Source of the DNA: Planctomycetota bacterium
Lineage (GTDB): Bacteria > Planctomycetota > Phycisphaerae > Phycisphaerales > SM1A02
NCBI GenBank assembly: GCA_022568135.1
Contig: JADFFQ010000032.1
Span: 1 to 43,291 of the forward strand
Length of the DNA: 43,291 nt
Reading direction: 5' to 3'
Shown: positions 22,919-30,866 of the stretch, piece after piece
Layout: every line of letters begins with the position of its first letter
Numbering within the stretch: the stretch's first letter is position 1
The notes under the pieces: model-generated
The model's input: the letters and a program-made list of their open reading frames with translations, nothing else
Databases searched by the model: none
Told to the model about the DNA's origin: nothing
Translations under genes and position numbers: made by a program

Positions 22919-23155
22919 ATGGTGGAGCACGGTGACCCAACCAGGCCGGCCGGGCAGCCGCTAGCGCCGCCCAGGCAGACCGGGCCGAAGCGTAAGTTCC
23001 TCTCGGTCTGGTTCCGCTGCTGTCATGTCTACGGGCGGATGTATCGCAATGCCGAGGAGATGACGTATCTGGGGCGATGCCCGCGCTGTGGGGCGTTCGT
23101 GCGGGCCCTCATCGGACCGGGGGGAACCGACCGAAGGATGTTTGAAGCACAGTAG
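22919..23155 (+). CDS. Small zinc-ribbon-like conserved hypothetical protein
   Basis: A 78-residue protein. The C-terminal 55 residues are compact and protein-like: KFLSVWFRCCHVYGRMYRNA, then MTYLGRCPRCGAFVRALIGP, with a CC...CPRCG cysteine set that should bind zinc. I recall short proteins with this FRCCxVYGRxYRN...GRCPxCG pattern in planctomycetes, unverified. The N-terminal 25 residues are proline-rich and variable-looking. ATG 22919 and GTG 22895 are both possible starts. Function unknown; a nucleic-acid-binding or redox role would be a guess. Confidence 0.7.
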   Translation: MVEHGDPTRPAGQPLAPPRQTGPKRKFLSVWFRCCHVYGRMYRNAEEMTYLGRCPRCGAFVRALIGPGGTDRRMFEAQ

Positions 23156-23201
23156 GATTCAAACGGATTCTGCTTATGAGCCGCGCGGTCACTGCGAAGG
23201 C

Positions 23202-23307
23202 ACTGAGGCATCGAGGCATCAAGGCAAGGCTCGGCAAGACAAGTCGCCAGGTCTCTTCCACTCGATGCCTGGATGCCTTTCCGCCTGCGGCGGATTGATG
23301 CCTCAGC
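23202..23307. repeat. Imperfect inverted repeat built from AGGCATC units, no gene inside
   Basis: The left arm (about 23202-23229) contains CTGAGGCATCGAGGCATC; the right arm (about 23260-23307) contains GATGCCTGGATGCC and ends TGATGCCTCAG, its reverse complement in pattern. The right arm also holds the small hairpin TCCGCC-TGC-GGCGGA. Only about 30 bp lie between the arms. Confidence 0.5.
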
Positions 23308-23339
23308 TTCAGACGCGCAGGATCTATTCGGGATGCCTA

Positions 23340-24257
23340 TCAGATGAGGCGCTTGGGCATCTCGCCGGGCGAGACCTTGGTGGCGGCGGGCATCCGCTCG
23401 CGGTGCGAAGCCTTTGAAGTCTCCTGGGCGTGCAACGCATGGGTTAGGGCCCCGGACATTCGCCCTGCGTCTCCATGCAGGCTCGTGGCCGAGATGTTCG
23501 CCGCCTCACGCTCCAAGGCGGGATCCAGTCCCATCGATTCGCTTTTCAACAGCACCGCCTCCACCGCCGAGCCGAACTGGAAACCGACCAGAATGAACCC
23601 CACGAGGCTCGCCGCCGGCAGCAAGAGGAATCGCACATAGAACGCCAGGGAGAATCCTTCCGCGCGGGCGGCCTCCACCTCCGCCATCATCAGCGAGTAG
23701 CTGCTCAGCGCTCCCTCCTGCCACGGCAAGCTCAGCCACCCTCCCACCGGCATTGCCAAGAGACTCAGCACGATCGCCCAGATCATGGCGGTCACTGCCC
23801 GATCCACTTTCGGGGCGCCCGCGGGGACGGCCAGCACCACTCCCAAAGCCAGCAGCGGACCAATGAGCAACACCGATACAAGACCCAGCGCCCGAGCTGT
23901 GGTGACCACAATTCTGAACGTCCGATCGTGTGAACTTAGCGTGCGTTCGACGCCGGCCGGGTCAGGGGTGCCCGTCGCCGAGGCCGCTCCTCGCAGCCGC
24001 TGGTCCTTCCCGGCACCAACGGAGGAGTAAATGGATTGGTCAGGGCGGTCCTGAGCCGTGACGATCAGCGGAACATCGGCGGAGGATTCCGGCTGGCCGT
24101 AGCGCACGTCGGTAAATGTGGCCAGCGACCAGATCACCGTTTGCACACCCAGCGAAAGGCTGATAACCCAGCAGGACACAACGATCGCGAGCCGTAGCCG
24201 CCTCAGGGCGTCACAGAGCGAACGATTCTCAGGCTGGAAGACGGCCTTAGTTTCCAT
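23340..24257 (-). CDS. Multi-pass membrane protein, hypothetical
   Basis: A 305-residue membrane protein from ATG 24257. Hydrophobic segments are visible near residues 22-45 (LAIVVSCWVISLSLGVQTVI), 130-165 (SVLLIGPLLALGVVLAVPAG), 170-195 (MIWAIVLSLLAMPVGGWLSL) and 225-260 (FLLLPAASLVGFILVGFQFG). A periplasmic loop of about 75 residues separates the first two. The C-terminus is charged and histidine-rich. No family is recognised. The frame is open up to 24437 and could add 60 residues with an uncertain start. The gene is divergent from mqnC, with an inverted repeat in the 410-bp space between. Confidence 0.65.
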   Translation of the reverse strand: METKAVFQPENRSLCDALRRLRLAIVVSCWVISLSLGVQTVIWSLATFTDVRYGQPESSADVPLIVTAQDRPDQSIYSSVGAGKDQRLRGAASATGTPDPAGVERTLSSHDRTFRIVVTTARALGLVSVLLIGPLLALGVVLAVPAGAPKVDRAVTAMIWAIVLSLLAMPVGGWLSLPWQEGALSSYSLMMAEVEAARAEGFSLAFYVRFLLLPAASLVGFILVGFQFGSAVEAVLLKSESMGLDPALEREAANISATSLHGDAGRMSGALTHALHAQETSKASHRERMPAATKVSPGEMPKRLI

Positions 24258-24440
24258 CGACCACAACCCCACGGACCGCACAGGGGCCGGCGGTACGGCT
24301 ACATCGGCCCAATTCAGCCGTCCGACCAGCCAAATCGGGGTCTCCCAGACCCTTCCGCCCGGCTCCCGACGATCGCTCGACAGCCACGCATCGCTGCTTA
24401 TGATGGACCCCGTGCCCAACGCTCGGCTAGTCCGCAAGAT

Positions 24441-24613
24441 TCACCACCCAGAACACAGAAGAGGACACAGAGAACAGCAAAGACCTGCTCAGAGAACACG
24501 GCAGCCTCGATCTGAATCGGGGCAGTGTGGGCTGGTCCGACAAAGGCCCCACATGACCAGAGCTTCCTCTGTGGCAATCCTCTGTGCTCTTTGTGCCTCA
24601 GTGGTGATGAATA
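24441..24613. repeat. Inverted CACAGAG-type repeats flanking an apparently empty insert
   Basis: The left arm (24441-24476) reads TTCACCACCCAGAACACAGA and continues GAGGACACAGAG; the right arm (24562-24613) contains CCTCTGTGGC, CCTCTGTGCTC and CAGTGGTGATGAAT, the imperfect reverse complement. About 85 bp lie between, with no reading frame. I recall repeats of this wording flanking small four-helix-bundle or GxxExxY genes in many bacteria; this copy carries none. Confidence 0.5.
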
Positions 24614-24667
24614 ATGCGAGCTAGTCCGGGCGGGTGCGGCTCGCCCATAACCCGCCGGGGTGGATCA

Positions 24668-26062
24668 ATGCCTGCCTCAATCAGAGACGAGCTGGACATT
24701 CTCGACCAGGCAGTGCTTAGCGACGTGGTGGTCGGCGAGCTCCGCCTCAGCCCCAAGCAGGCACTGCGCCTGTACCACGAGATGTCAATCCACCAATTGG
24801 GGCGCTGGGCCGATGCTCGCAGCCGGCATATGCACGGCGATCACATTCGTACCTACGTCATCGACCGCAACATCAACTACACGAACATTTGTACGGCACG
24901 GTGTACCTTCTGTGCCTTTCGACGCGACGGCGATGAGGACGACGCCTATACGCTCCAGTACGACCAGTTGCTTGCGAAGATTCAGGGGCTGGTTGATATC
25001 GGGGGGACGCAGATCCTCATGCAGGGCGGCATGAACCCCGACCTGCCGCTTGCGTGGTACCTCGATCTGCTACGGGCGATCAAAGAGCGTTTCCCGCAGG
25101 TGCACGTGCACGCCTTCAGCCCGCCGGAGTTTGTCGAGTTCGTGCGCTTCTTCGACCCGCCCGGCGATGGCCTGGAGAAGAAGATGCGATGGGTGATGCA
25201 GCAGATGAAACTGGCTGGATTGGACTCGGTGCCCGGCGGAGGCGGTGAGATCTTCGCCCCGGCCGTTCGGCGAAAGATCGGCCTGGGCAAGTGTGATGCT
25301 CACGAGTGGCTCACGACCATGCGCGTCGCGCACGAGCTGGGCATGAACACCTCGGCCACGATGATGTTCGGCCACATCGAAGGAATTGCTGATCGCATCC
25401 ACCACCTCGAGCTGATCCGCCACTGGCAGGACCGCTCGATCGCCGACTTCGCCCCCGACGGAGGCGGGCGGTACAAAGCGTTCATCGCCTGGCCGTTTCA
25501 GCGCGAAAACACCCCGCTGGGACGCTGTAAAGAGTGGGGCCGCGGCGTTGGCGACGATCCCGGCCGGCCGTTCCCCGGAGACGTCGTCGCCAGGCTCGAC
25601 GGCTCGGGCGACAAGGACCAGGACCCGTTGTTCGGCCGGCGAGTTCGCCTGGCCGGATCGAGCGAGTATCTGCGCACTCAGGCGCTGAGCCGGCTGTATC
25701 TCGACAACATCTACTCGATCGGGTCGAGTTGGGTCACGATGGGCCCGCACATCGGGCAGGTTGCGTTGAATTACGGCGCCAATGACATGGGTTCGGTAAT
25801 GATGGAAGAGAACGTCGTCAGCGCTGCCGGCACCACGTACTGCCTCAACGAGGCGATGATCTGCCGGCTGATCCGCGACGCCGGCTTCATCCCCGCCCAG
25901 CGCGATAACGAATATAATCTGCTCAAGGTCCACGCTGACGCCGACTCGCCGGACGTTCGCGTCGATGACTGGTCGCGCTTCCGGACGCAGCAGCTCCACG
26001 GACAACAATCCGACGCGCCGCCGGTAGCCCTTACCGTCGGCGCCGGCGAGCGGGCATTTTAG
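24668..26062 (+). CDS. mqnC: Cyclic dehypoxanthine futalosine synthase (radical SAM, MqnC-type)
   Basis: A 464-residue radical SAM enzyme of the futalosine route to menaquinone; MqnC closes the ring of dehypoxanthinyl futalosine. The cluster-binding CTARCTFCAFRR (CxxxCxxC) follows YVIDRNINYTNI at about residues 70-92, both family signatures. Later motifs also fit: MQGGMNPDLPLAWY, TSATMMFGHIEG, SWVTMGPHIGQVALNYGAND and MMEENVVSAAGT. Compared with ordinary MqnC (about 350-380 residues, from memory) it is long, with an insertion after ENTPLGRCKEW at about 285-330 and a C-terminal tail. ATG 24668 is chosen over the open frame from 24614. Its stop codon TAG lies inside a REP-like element. Confidence 0.88.
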   Translation: MPASIRDELDILDQAVLSDVVVGELRLSPKQALRLYHEMSIHQLGRWADARSRHMHGDHIRTYVIDRNINYTNICTARCTFCAFRRDGDEDDAYTLQYDQLLAKIQGLVDIGGTQILMQGGMNPDLPLAWYLDLLRAIKERFPQVHVHAFSPPEFVEFVRFFDPPGDGLEKKMRWVMQQMKLAGLDSVPGGGGEIFAPAVRRKIGLGKCDAHEWLTTMRVAHELGMNTSATMMFGHIEGIADRIHHLELIRHWQDRSIADFAPDGGGRYKAFIAWPFQRENTPLGRCKEWGRGVGDDPGRPFPGDVVARLDGSGDKDQDPLFGRRVRLAGSSEYLRTQALSRLYLDNIYSIGSSWVTMGPHIGQVALNYGANDMGSVMMEENVVSAAGTTYCLNEAMICRLIRDAGFIPAQRDNEYNLLKVHADADSPDVRVDDWSRFRTQQLHGQQSDAPPVALTVGAGERAF

Positions 26063-26144
26063 CCCGCCGTGCTCACACCTCGGGCCGCATGCACGCGGCG
26101 TGTTCACCACCAAAGATGCCCCCGGTGTGTTCACCGGGGGCTAA
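26058..26144. repeat. REP-like nested palindrome, left flank of RAYT gene
   Basis: Outer arms TTTAGCCC (26058-26065) and GGGCTAAA (26137-26144) enclose a strong inner hairpin, CCCCCGGTG-TGTT-CACCGGGGG, and a weaker GCCG-rich one. It provides the stop codon of mqnC (TAG 26060-26062), and the RAYT ATG follows the right arm at once. A homologous element lies at 26649-26736. Confidence 0.75.
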
Positions 26145-26933
26145 ATGGTGTACCGCGCGCCGGTGGGCCGAACGTTGGCAACATTGATCACGATGACCAC
26201 CTATGGGACGTGGCTGCGCGGTGACGCGCGCGGCTGGATTGACAACGGCACGCTGATGCCCCCGGATCCGATTCTACAAGCCGTTGACCGCGACCGTATG
26301 AAGCATCCGGTGTTCGTCTTCGATCTTGACCATCTTCTCGATGTCGGCCGATGGATCGGTGACTCGCTTCGTGAACGGCTTCATGTGCATCTGTGGGCGA
26401 TGACCGTACAGACCTGGCACGTGCACTTCATCATCGCGCCTACACCGCGCGAGATCCAAAGCATCGTCAAATGCGCCAAAGACGCCGTACGGTGGGGGTT
26501 GCGAGCACTGCAGCCCATTTGGACGACCGGTTACGACAAACGCTTCTGCTTTGATCAAGATTCCGTGTACCGCCGGATCGCATATGTTGAGCGCCACAAT
26601 CTTCAATTAGGCCGGTCGGCCCGACCGTGGACCTTCATCGAACCCCCATTTAGCCCGCCGTGTTCACACGCCGGGCCGCACGCCCCCGGTGTATGGGGCG
26701 CAAGAAACCCCCCCCGGCGTATTCACCGGGGGCTAAGTGGCCGCCCAACGATCGGCTTCGGCAATCTCCCGCCCGCACTCCGGGCAGCGGTTGCTCTCCA
26801 GTCGGTACAGCAGGTATCCACAGGCACAGCGCGGCTCTTCGACCGCGATCGTAATCCGCAGGCCGCATTGGCGACATTTGGTTGGTCCGGTGATGAGTTG
26901 CTGCCCCGCTGCACACCGCGGGCATGTCAATGA
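26145..26933 (+). CDS. RAYT / Y1-type transposase (REP-associated tyrosine transposase)
   Basis: A 262-residue frame whose first 168 residues form a Y1_Tnp/RAYT-type domain: TMTTYGTWLRGDARGWIDNG at the start, VQTWHVHFIIAPT near residue 90 with the HUH metal motif (HVH), VKCAKDAVRWGLR, TGYDKRFCFDQDSVYRRIAY with a likely catalytic tyrosine, and VERHNLQLGRSARPWTFI. RAYTs are thought to mobilise REP palindromes, and this gene lies exactly between two of them. After residue 168 the frame runs through the right-hand repeat and about 70 residues antisense into the next gene; that tail is probably not part of the ancestral protein. The ATG abuts the left repeat. Confidence 0.82.
   Translation: MVYRAPVGRTLATLITMTTYGTWLRGDARGWIDNGTLMPPDPILQAVDRDRMKHPVFVFDLDHLLDVGRWIGDSLRERLHVHLWAMTVQTWHVHFIIAPTPREIQSIVKCAKDAVRWGLRALQPIWTTGYDKRFCFDQDSVYRRIAYVERHNLQLGRSARPWTFIEPPFSPPCSHAGPHAPGVWGARNPPRRIHRGLSGRPTIGFGNLPPALRAAVALQSVQQVSTGTARLFDRDRNPQAALATFGWSGDELLPRCTPRACQ
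26649..26736. repeat. REP-like nested palindrome, right flank of RAYT gene
   Basis: Outer arms TTTAGCCC (26649-26656) and GGGCTAA (26730-26736), same wording and order of inner segments as 26058-26144 (CCCGCCGTGTTCACACGCC, CCCCCGGTGTATGGGG, CGTATTCACCGGGGG). It supplies the stop codon (TAG, plus-strand CTA at 26733-26735) of the reverse-strand gene that follows. Confidence 0.75.
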
Positions 26934-27548
26934 GACCGTGATCTTGGCGGGGATCGTTTCGGCCGACTCGGCCCGGCGAACCACCTGCACCTTCCAGAGA
27001 ATGGGCGTGACCACTGTCCCGCACGCCGCCAGAATCCCCAGCACACCCAACACACGCCCTTCGTCGATCTGCTGGTTCATCCAATTGAACCACACCAGGG
27101 CGATGCCGGTCGCTGCCAGCAGTGATGACACACCGATGGTCATCCACCGCACGCTACCCGCCCAGGGATGATCAAATCGCGGAAGCGTCAGCAGCCCACT
27201 TTGGCCGAGCAGGACCGTGATGATAGTGAACGTGCCCGCGATCCGCGCCCCGCGCATTTCGGCCCGCCAATCAAGAGCTGCATCAAACCAGATCAGGACC
27301 AGCCACACCAAGAGCGCCGCTACGGCAGCCATGATGCCGATCCACATGGCGGGAACTAGACGGCGCTTCTCGAGCACACTCGCGCAGACCAAGGCCACGA
27401 GACTGAACGCACCGAACAGTACCGTCGAGAGCAGGATCTCATCGTCGTATCGAAACCATCGAGGCAGGATGAGCGCGGAAATGCCCAGCAGCGCCGCCAG
27501 CGCCAGCGACACGATCATCGACCACAGGAAAGCCTTGCGAAGGCGCAT
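26733..27548 (-). CDS. Six-helix membrane protein with C-terminal zinc ribbons
   Basis: A 271-residue protein from ATG 27548. Six hydrophobic segments cover residues about 8-195 (e.g. LWSMIVSLALAALLGISALI, WIGIMAAVAALLVWLVLI, VSSLLAATGIALVWFNW). The C-terminal 70 residues are cytoplasmic and cysteine-rich: CPRCAAGQQLITGPTKCRQCG, then CACGYLLYRLESNRCPECG, two zinc ribbons of which the second is the planctomycete CGYxL...CPECG tag also seen at the start of this window. Function unknown. The stop codon comes from the REP-like repeat beside the RAYT gene. It heads the same way as the two YIP1-like genes, and may form part of that cluster. Confidence 0.75.
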   Translation of the reverse strand: MRLRKAFLWSMIVSLALAALLGISALILPRWFRYDDEILLSTVLFGAFSLVALVCASVLEKRRLVPAMWIGIMAAVAALLVWLVLIWFDAALDWRAEMRGARIAGTFTIITVLLGQSGLLTLPRFDHPWAGSVRWMTIGVSSLLAATGIALVWFNWMNQQIDEGRVLGVLGILAACGTVVTPILWKVQVVRRAESAETIPAKITVSLTCPRCAAGQQLITGPTKCRQCGLRITIAVEEPRCACGYLLYRLESNRCPECGREIAEADRWAAT

Positions 27549-27687
27549 CGCGGCATTGTACTGTCATCGTCGCATGATGCGCTGCACGCGGCGGGACAAG
27601 CCCGCCCGCGAAACACTGATCGCCGATCGGCTGAAGTTCCTTATGAGAATCCGCGGCCTGGCGGCCTCCGCTAAACCTCATCACTCA

Positions 27688-29187
27688 TCACATATCACTG
27701 CGGTCAGCATCCGCGACCGCAGGCTGATCATGGGTCACGGTGGCCAGGTCCGGTAGCGGCGGCAGATCGCTGGCATCGCGAATTGCATTCTGCCCTTGGA
27801 GCTGAACCGCCATCTGGTTCACGGTGAACATCGTCACTGTGCCGTCGGCTCTACCAATAGAGACCATGCCGGAGGGTGGTTGAGAGGGGTTGACGTCCGG
27901 ATCAGCCGACATCACCACGATCCACAACTCCCCATCGGCGTTGGCGAAGCCGATCCCGTGATAGGTGAACACGAAGTCGCCGAGGCGGTGCGCGATGGTC
28001 CCTCGCGGCAGCGCTTCCGCGGCCGCATCCGCGACCTCAGCCTGATCACCGGGGGGAAGAAGCATGAACGCAACGAGGTCGGCGTCCCCCGCGGGAACAT
28101 CGTCAATACCGGTGGCGCTGCCCGACGTCACAAAGTCCGTTTCGCTGAGCCCGGCGGACGTCACCAGTTGCAGGGCATGAGCGGGCCCTTGTCCATCGTG
28201 TCCGGAGGCAAAGTCAAGTACCCCGTCCAGGACGATCTGGGTGTCCGCGGTCGGCATCATCATGCGTGCCGACATGGCGCCCATATTCACCATCGCGACA
28301 TAGAACACCACATATCCGCCGATCACAAGCAGAACTAGCACGACGGGGAACGTCAATGTGGCCAACGCCGCTCGGCCACCATGCACCTTCTGCCCCTGTT
28401 TGACCATCAACACCGCGCTGACCAACCACCAGATCCACCCGACGTACAAGCCGACACACGGCACGGCGGTGAGGATGTTGGCGCCAGCGCTGTAGCAGAG
28501 TGCCTGATAGGTGCGCCCGATGCCCTCGGCGGTCTTTCCGGTAATGGCCAGGATGCCGTGACTCACCGCGCCCCACAATGCGATATAGATCACAATGAAG
28601 ACGATGCCGGCTGCGGCCATCATGCCCAGGCTGCCGGCCACCACACCAAGAAACATGCCCGGGCCCGGCCCTTGACCGCCCGGGCCAGCCCGCACGAAAG
28701 CCAGGGGCACTATCATGAAGGCAACCAATGGAATCACGCTGACAAACGTAATCAGGGAGGTTGTGAGGATCGCGAACCACCACGCCTGGCCGAGGGAGCT
28801 TTGCGGCGGTGTCCCGCGCATCAACTTGCCGGGCTGGACCAGCGCCAAACCCACCATCGAGAACCACGCACGGAAGCGCCCACGCTCTCGTCGCTCCAAC
28901 CACGGCATGTGATCGACTTGGGTCTGCTCCTCTGCCACACCCTCGGCCGGGCGAAGCACCATCTCGTCCATGTGAATGTGGTTGCGGCAACTGACACAAT
29001 CAAACTCTCTGGGAACGAGATGCCCTTGCACGCTGGTGCCGTAGTAGGCCTGATCGCAATGTGGGCAACAAAACCGGACACTGTTGGCGACGAACTCATA
29101 TTCGCTGGGCCGAAACGCGGTGCCGCACTCCGGGCACGTGCCCGTGGTCAGGTTCCACAGCGGATAATCACAAGTTCTGCAATGCAC
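27688..29187 (-). CDS. Zinc-ribbon YIP1-like membrane protein (paralogue B)
   Basis: A 499-residue protein. The N-terminus has three cysteine clusters: CRTCDYPLWNLTTGTCPECG (1-24), FCCPHCDQAYYG (about 38-50) and CVSCRNHIHMDEM (about 63-77), likely zinc ribbons. A YIP1-like membrane domain of five or six helices follows (about 135-300), with PGKLMRGTPPQSSLGQAWWF at its entry as in YIP1 proteins. The C-terminal 190 residues are soluble and contain HRLGDFVFTYHGI and ADPDVNPSQPP, segments shared with the next gene, which is a full-length paralogue. The proteins may be envelope stress or trafficking factors, but no function can be assigned. Confidence 0.78.
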   Translation of the reverse strand: MHCRTCDYPLWNLTTGTCPECGTAFRPSEYEFVANSVRFCCPHCDQAYYGTSVQGHLVPREFDCVSCRNHIHMDEMVLRPAEGVAEEQTQVDHMPWLERRERGRFRAWFSMVGLALVQPGKLMRGTPPQSSLGQAWWFAILTTSLITFVSVIPLVAFMIVPLAFVRAGPGGQGPGPGMFLGVVAGSLGMMAAAGIVFIVIYIALWGAVSHGILAITGKTAEGIGRTYQALCYSAGANILTAVPCVGLYVGWIWWLVSAVLMVKQGQKVHGGRAALATLTFPVVLVLLVIGGYVVFYVAMVNMGAMSARMMMPTADTQIVLDGVLDFASGHDGQGPAHALQLVTSAGLSETDFVTSGSATGIDDVPAGDADLVAFMLLPPGDQAEVADAAAEALPRGTIAHRLGDFVFTYHGIGFANADGELWIVVMSADPDVNPSQPPSGMVSIGRADGTVTMFTVNQMAVQLQGQNAIRDASDLPPLPDLATVTHDQPAVADADRSDM

Positions 29188-29258
29188 ATCAAGTTCCCGA
29201 AGCGACGCACGGCAACGCCGGGCCGATCATATTCGATCGATCGTCACCTGCCCCACCG

Positions 29259-30800
29259 CTACTCCTCATTCGGATCGCCACCCGTCGGCTGTTGCCCAGC
29301 CACAGCCGGCTTGTCGTGCGTGACCGTCGTCAAGTCCGGCAGCGGCGGCAAACCCAGCGTTGCTCGGTGTTGATTCTGCTGCTTGATCTGCGCGGGAAGC
29401 TGGCTGAATGTAATCTCCGACACCGTGTATCCAGCGGTCCCGATATAGATCGGATCATTGGCGGCCGGCGAGCCGTTGACATCCGGATCGGGGATCATCA
29501 CCACAGTCCACAGCTGCGCGTCCCATGTGTTGAGTGTGGCGCCGTGATAGACAAAAACGAAATCTCCAAACCGATGGGCGACGAGATTGGCCGGGACCGA
29601 CTCCAAGGCATTCTTCACGAGCCCGAACTGTACACTGCGCGAACTGCTCGTGAAGTCCTTGAACGTGCCGTCGCCCACGGGAATATCAGCCGTAGTTGTC
29701 TTCGTTCCCTGGTGACAGAAGCCGCCTCCCAATGGTCCGAAGTAAATGCTATCGGTCACCACCAGTTCAATCGCATGGGCAGGTCCCTGTCCATTAGCCT
29801 GCATGTCATACGATGACACGGCCTGCATGATGACAAACGTTTCATTGGATAGCGCCATCCCGCCGCCACCGAAACCTCCTCCGAATGGTCCGCCGCCGAC
29901 GAACATCGGGATCAACATGCCTGCGATGATGAACCCTTGCACCCCTGACAGGATTTGCCATATGTAGACCGAGAGAACGGGCCAAACGAAAACCGCCAAG
30001 GCAGCGCGAGCGCCGTGAACCTTGTGCGCTTCTTTCACCATGATCGCAGCGCTGGCGATCCACCACACCAAGCCAAACAGAATGTTGCAGCACGGCACCG
30101 CCAACACGACACCTGCTGGCGCGCTATAGCAGATTGCGTGGCACGTTCTTCGGAATGTATGCGCAGTCCCGCCGGTGACTCGCAGAATACCGTGTGCGAT
30201 CCCGGCCCATGCCAAGATATAGAGACCTACGGCCAGTGATCCGAAGACGATGGTCGCGATTCCGCCTATGGAAAACCACAAGCCGCTGAATCCGCTTTGC
30301 CCAGGGCCAAACGACACGGCCGTTCCGTAGACGAGCAGCGGGATATACGCCCCGAATGTCAAAAAGATAACCGCCGTAACCAACCCAAAGAGCCACGCGC
30401 GACCGATTGATGTATCCGCTGGGGTTGCACGGATGACCCGGTGCGGCTCGATCATCGCCCACTTGATCATCGCGAACCACGCCTTGAAAACTCGGCCCTG
30501 GCCTCGCTCCAGCCACGGCATCCGATCAACTGCCGTCTGTTGCTCAGTGATTCCATCGGCAGGGGCGACGATCATTTCGTCCATGTGGATTCGGTTGCCG
30601 CAATTGGAACACTCGAAATGACTTGGCTCTAAATGCCCTCGATCGCTGGTGCCGAAATACTTCTGCTCACAATGCGGGCAGCGAAACTGGATCTTCCCGG
30701 GCGCAAACTCATATTCGCTGGGCCGAAAGGGTGTGCCGCACTCCGGGCATAGCCGGGCCTTGAGGTTCCACAACGCGTAATCGCAGTTCTTGCAGCGCAT
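29259..30800 (-). CDS. Zinc-ribbon YIP1-like membrane protein (paralogue A)
   Basis: A 513-residue paralogue of the gene at 27688, in the same order of parts: CKNCDYALWNLKARLCPECG, FRCPHCEQKYFG and CSNCGNRIHMDEM at the N-terminus; a YIP1-like membrane domain with the entry motif EPHRVIRATPADTSIGRAWL; a glycine-rich loop (GGGPFGGGFGGGG) not found in the other copy; and a C-terminal soluble domain with HRFGDFVFVYHGA and DPDVNGSPAAN. The two genes are separated by 71 bp and run in the same direction, so they arose by tandem duplication and may be co-transcribed. The start codon adjoins the repeat-flanked four-helix-bundle cassette. Function unknown. Confidence 0.78.
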   Translation of the reverse strand: MRCKNCDYALWNLKARLCPECGTPFRPSEYEFAPGKIQFRCPHCEQKYFGTSDRGHLEPSHFECSNCGNRIHMDEMIVAPADGITEQQTAVDRMPWLERGQGRVFKAWFAMIKWAMIEPHRVIRATPADTSIGRAWLFGLVTAVIFLTFGAYIPLLVYGTAVSFGPGQSGFSGLWFSIGGIATIVFGSLAVGLYILAWAGIAHGILRVTGGTAHTFRRTCHAICYSAPAGVVLAVPCCNILFGLVWWIASAAIMVKEAHKVHGARAALAVFVWPVLSVYIWQILSGVQGFIIAGMLIPMFVGGGPFGGGFGGGGMALSNETFVIMQAVSSYDMQANGQGPAHAIELVVTDSIYFGPLGGGFCHQGTKTTTADIPVGDGTFKDFTSSSRSVQFGLVKNALESVPANLVAHRFGDFVFVYHGATLNTWDAQLWTVVMIPDPDVNGSPAANDPIYIGTAGYTVSEITFSQLPAQIKQQNQHRATLGLPPLPDLTTVTHDKPAVAGQQPTGGDPNEE

Positions 30801-30803
30801 AGA

Positions 30804-30852
30804 AAGGCTTGGAGGCTTGGAGGCTTGGAGGCTTGAGGCTTGAGGCCTGCAA
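30804..30852. repeat. GGCTTGGA minisatellite, left arm of IVP cassette
   Basis: GGCTTGGAGGCTTGGAGGCT and following units (GGCTTGAGGCTTGAGGCCTGC) form a tandem array of 7-8 bp words. Its reverse complement lies at 31256-31288, enclosing the four-helix-bundle gene. Confidence 0.8.
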
Positions 30853-30866
30853 GCTCAAGGCGAGAA

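Noticed and set aside
25070-26134. Reverse-strand frame of 354 residues
   Set aside because: Antisense to mqnC; no protein-like features.
28381-29373. Plus-strand frame of 330 residues
   Set aside because: Antisense to a YIP1-like gene; histidine-rich shadow of its codon pattern.
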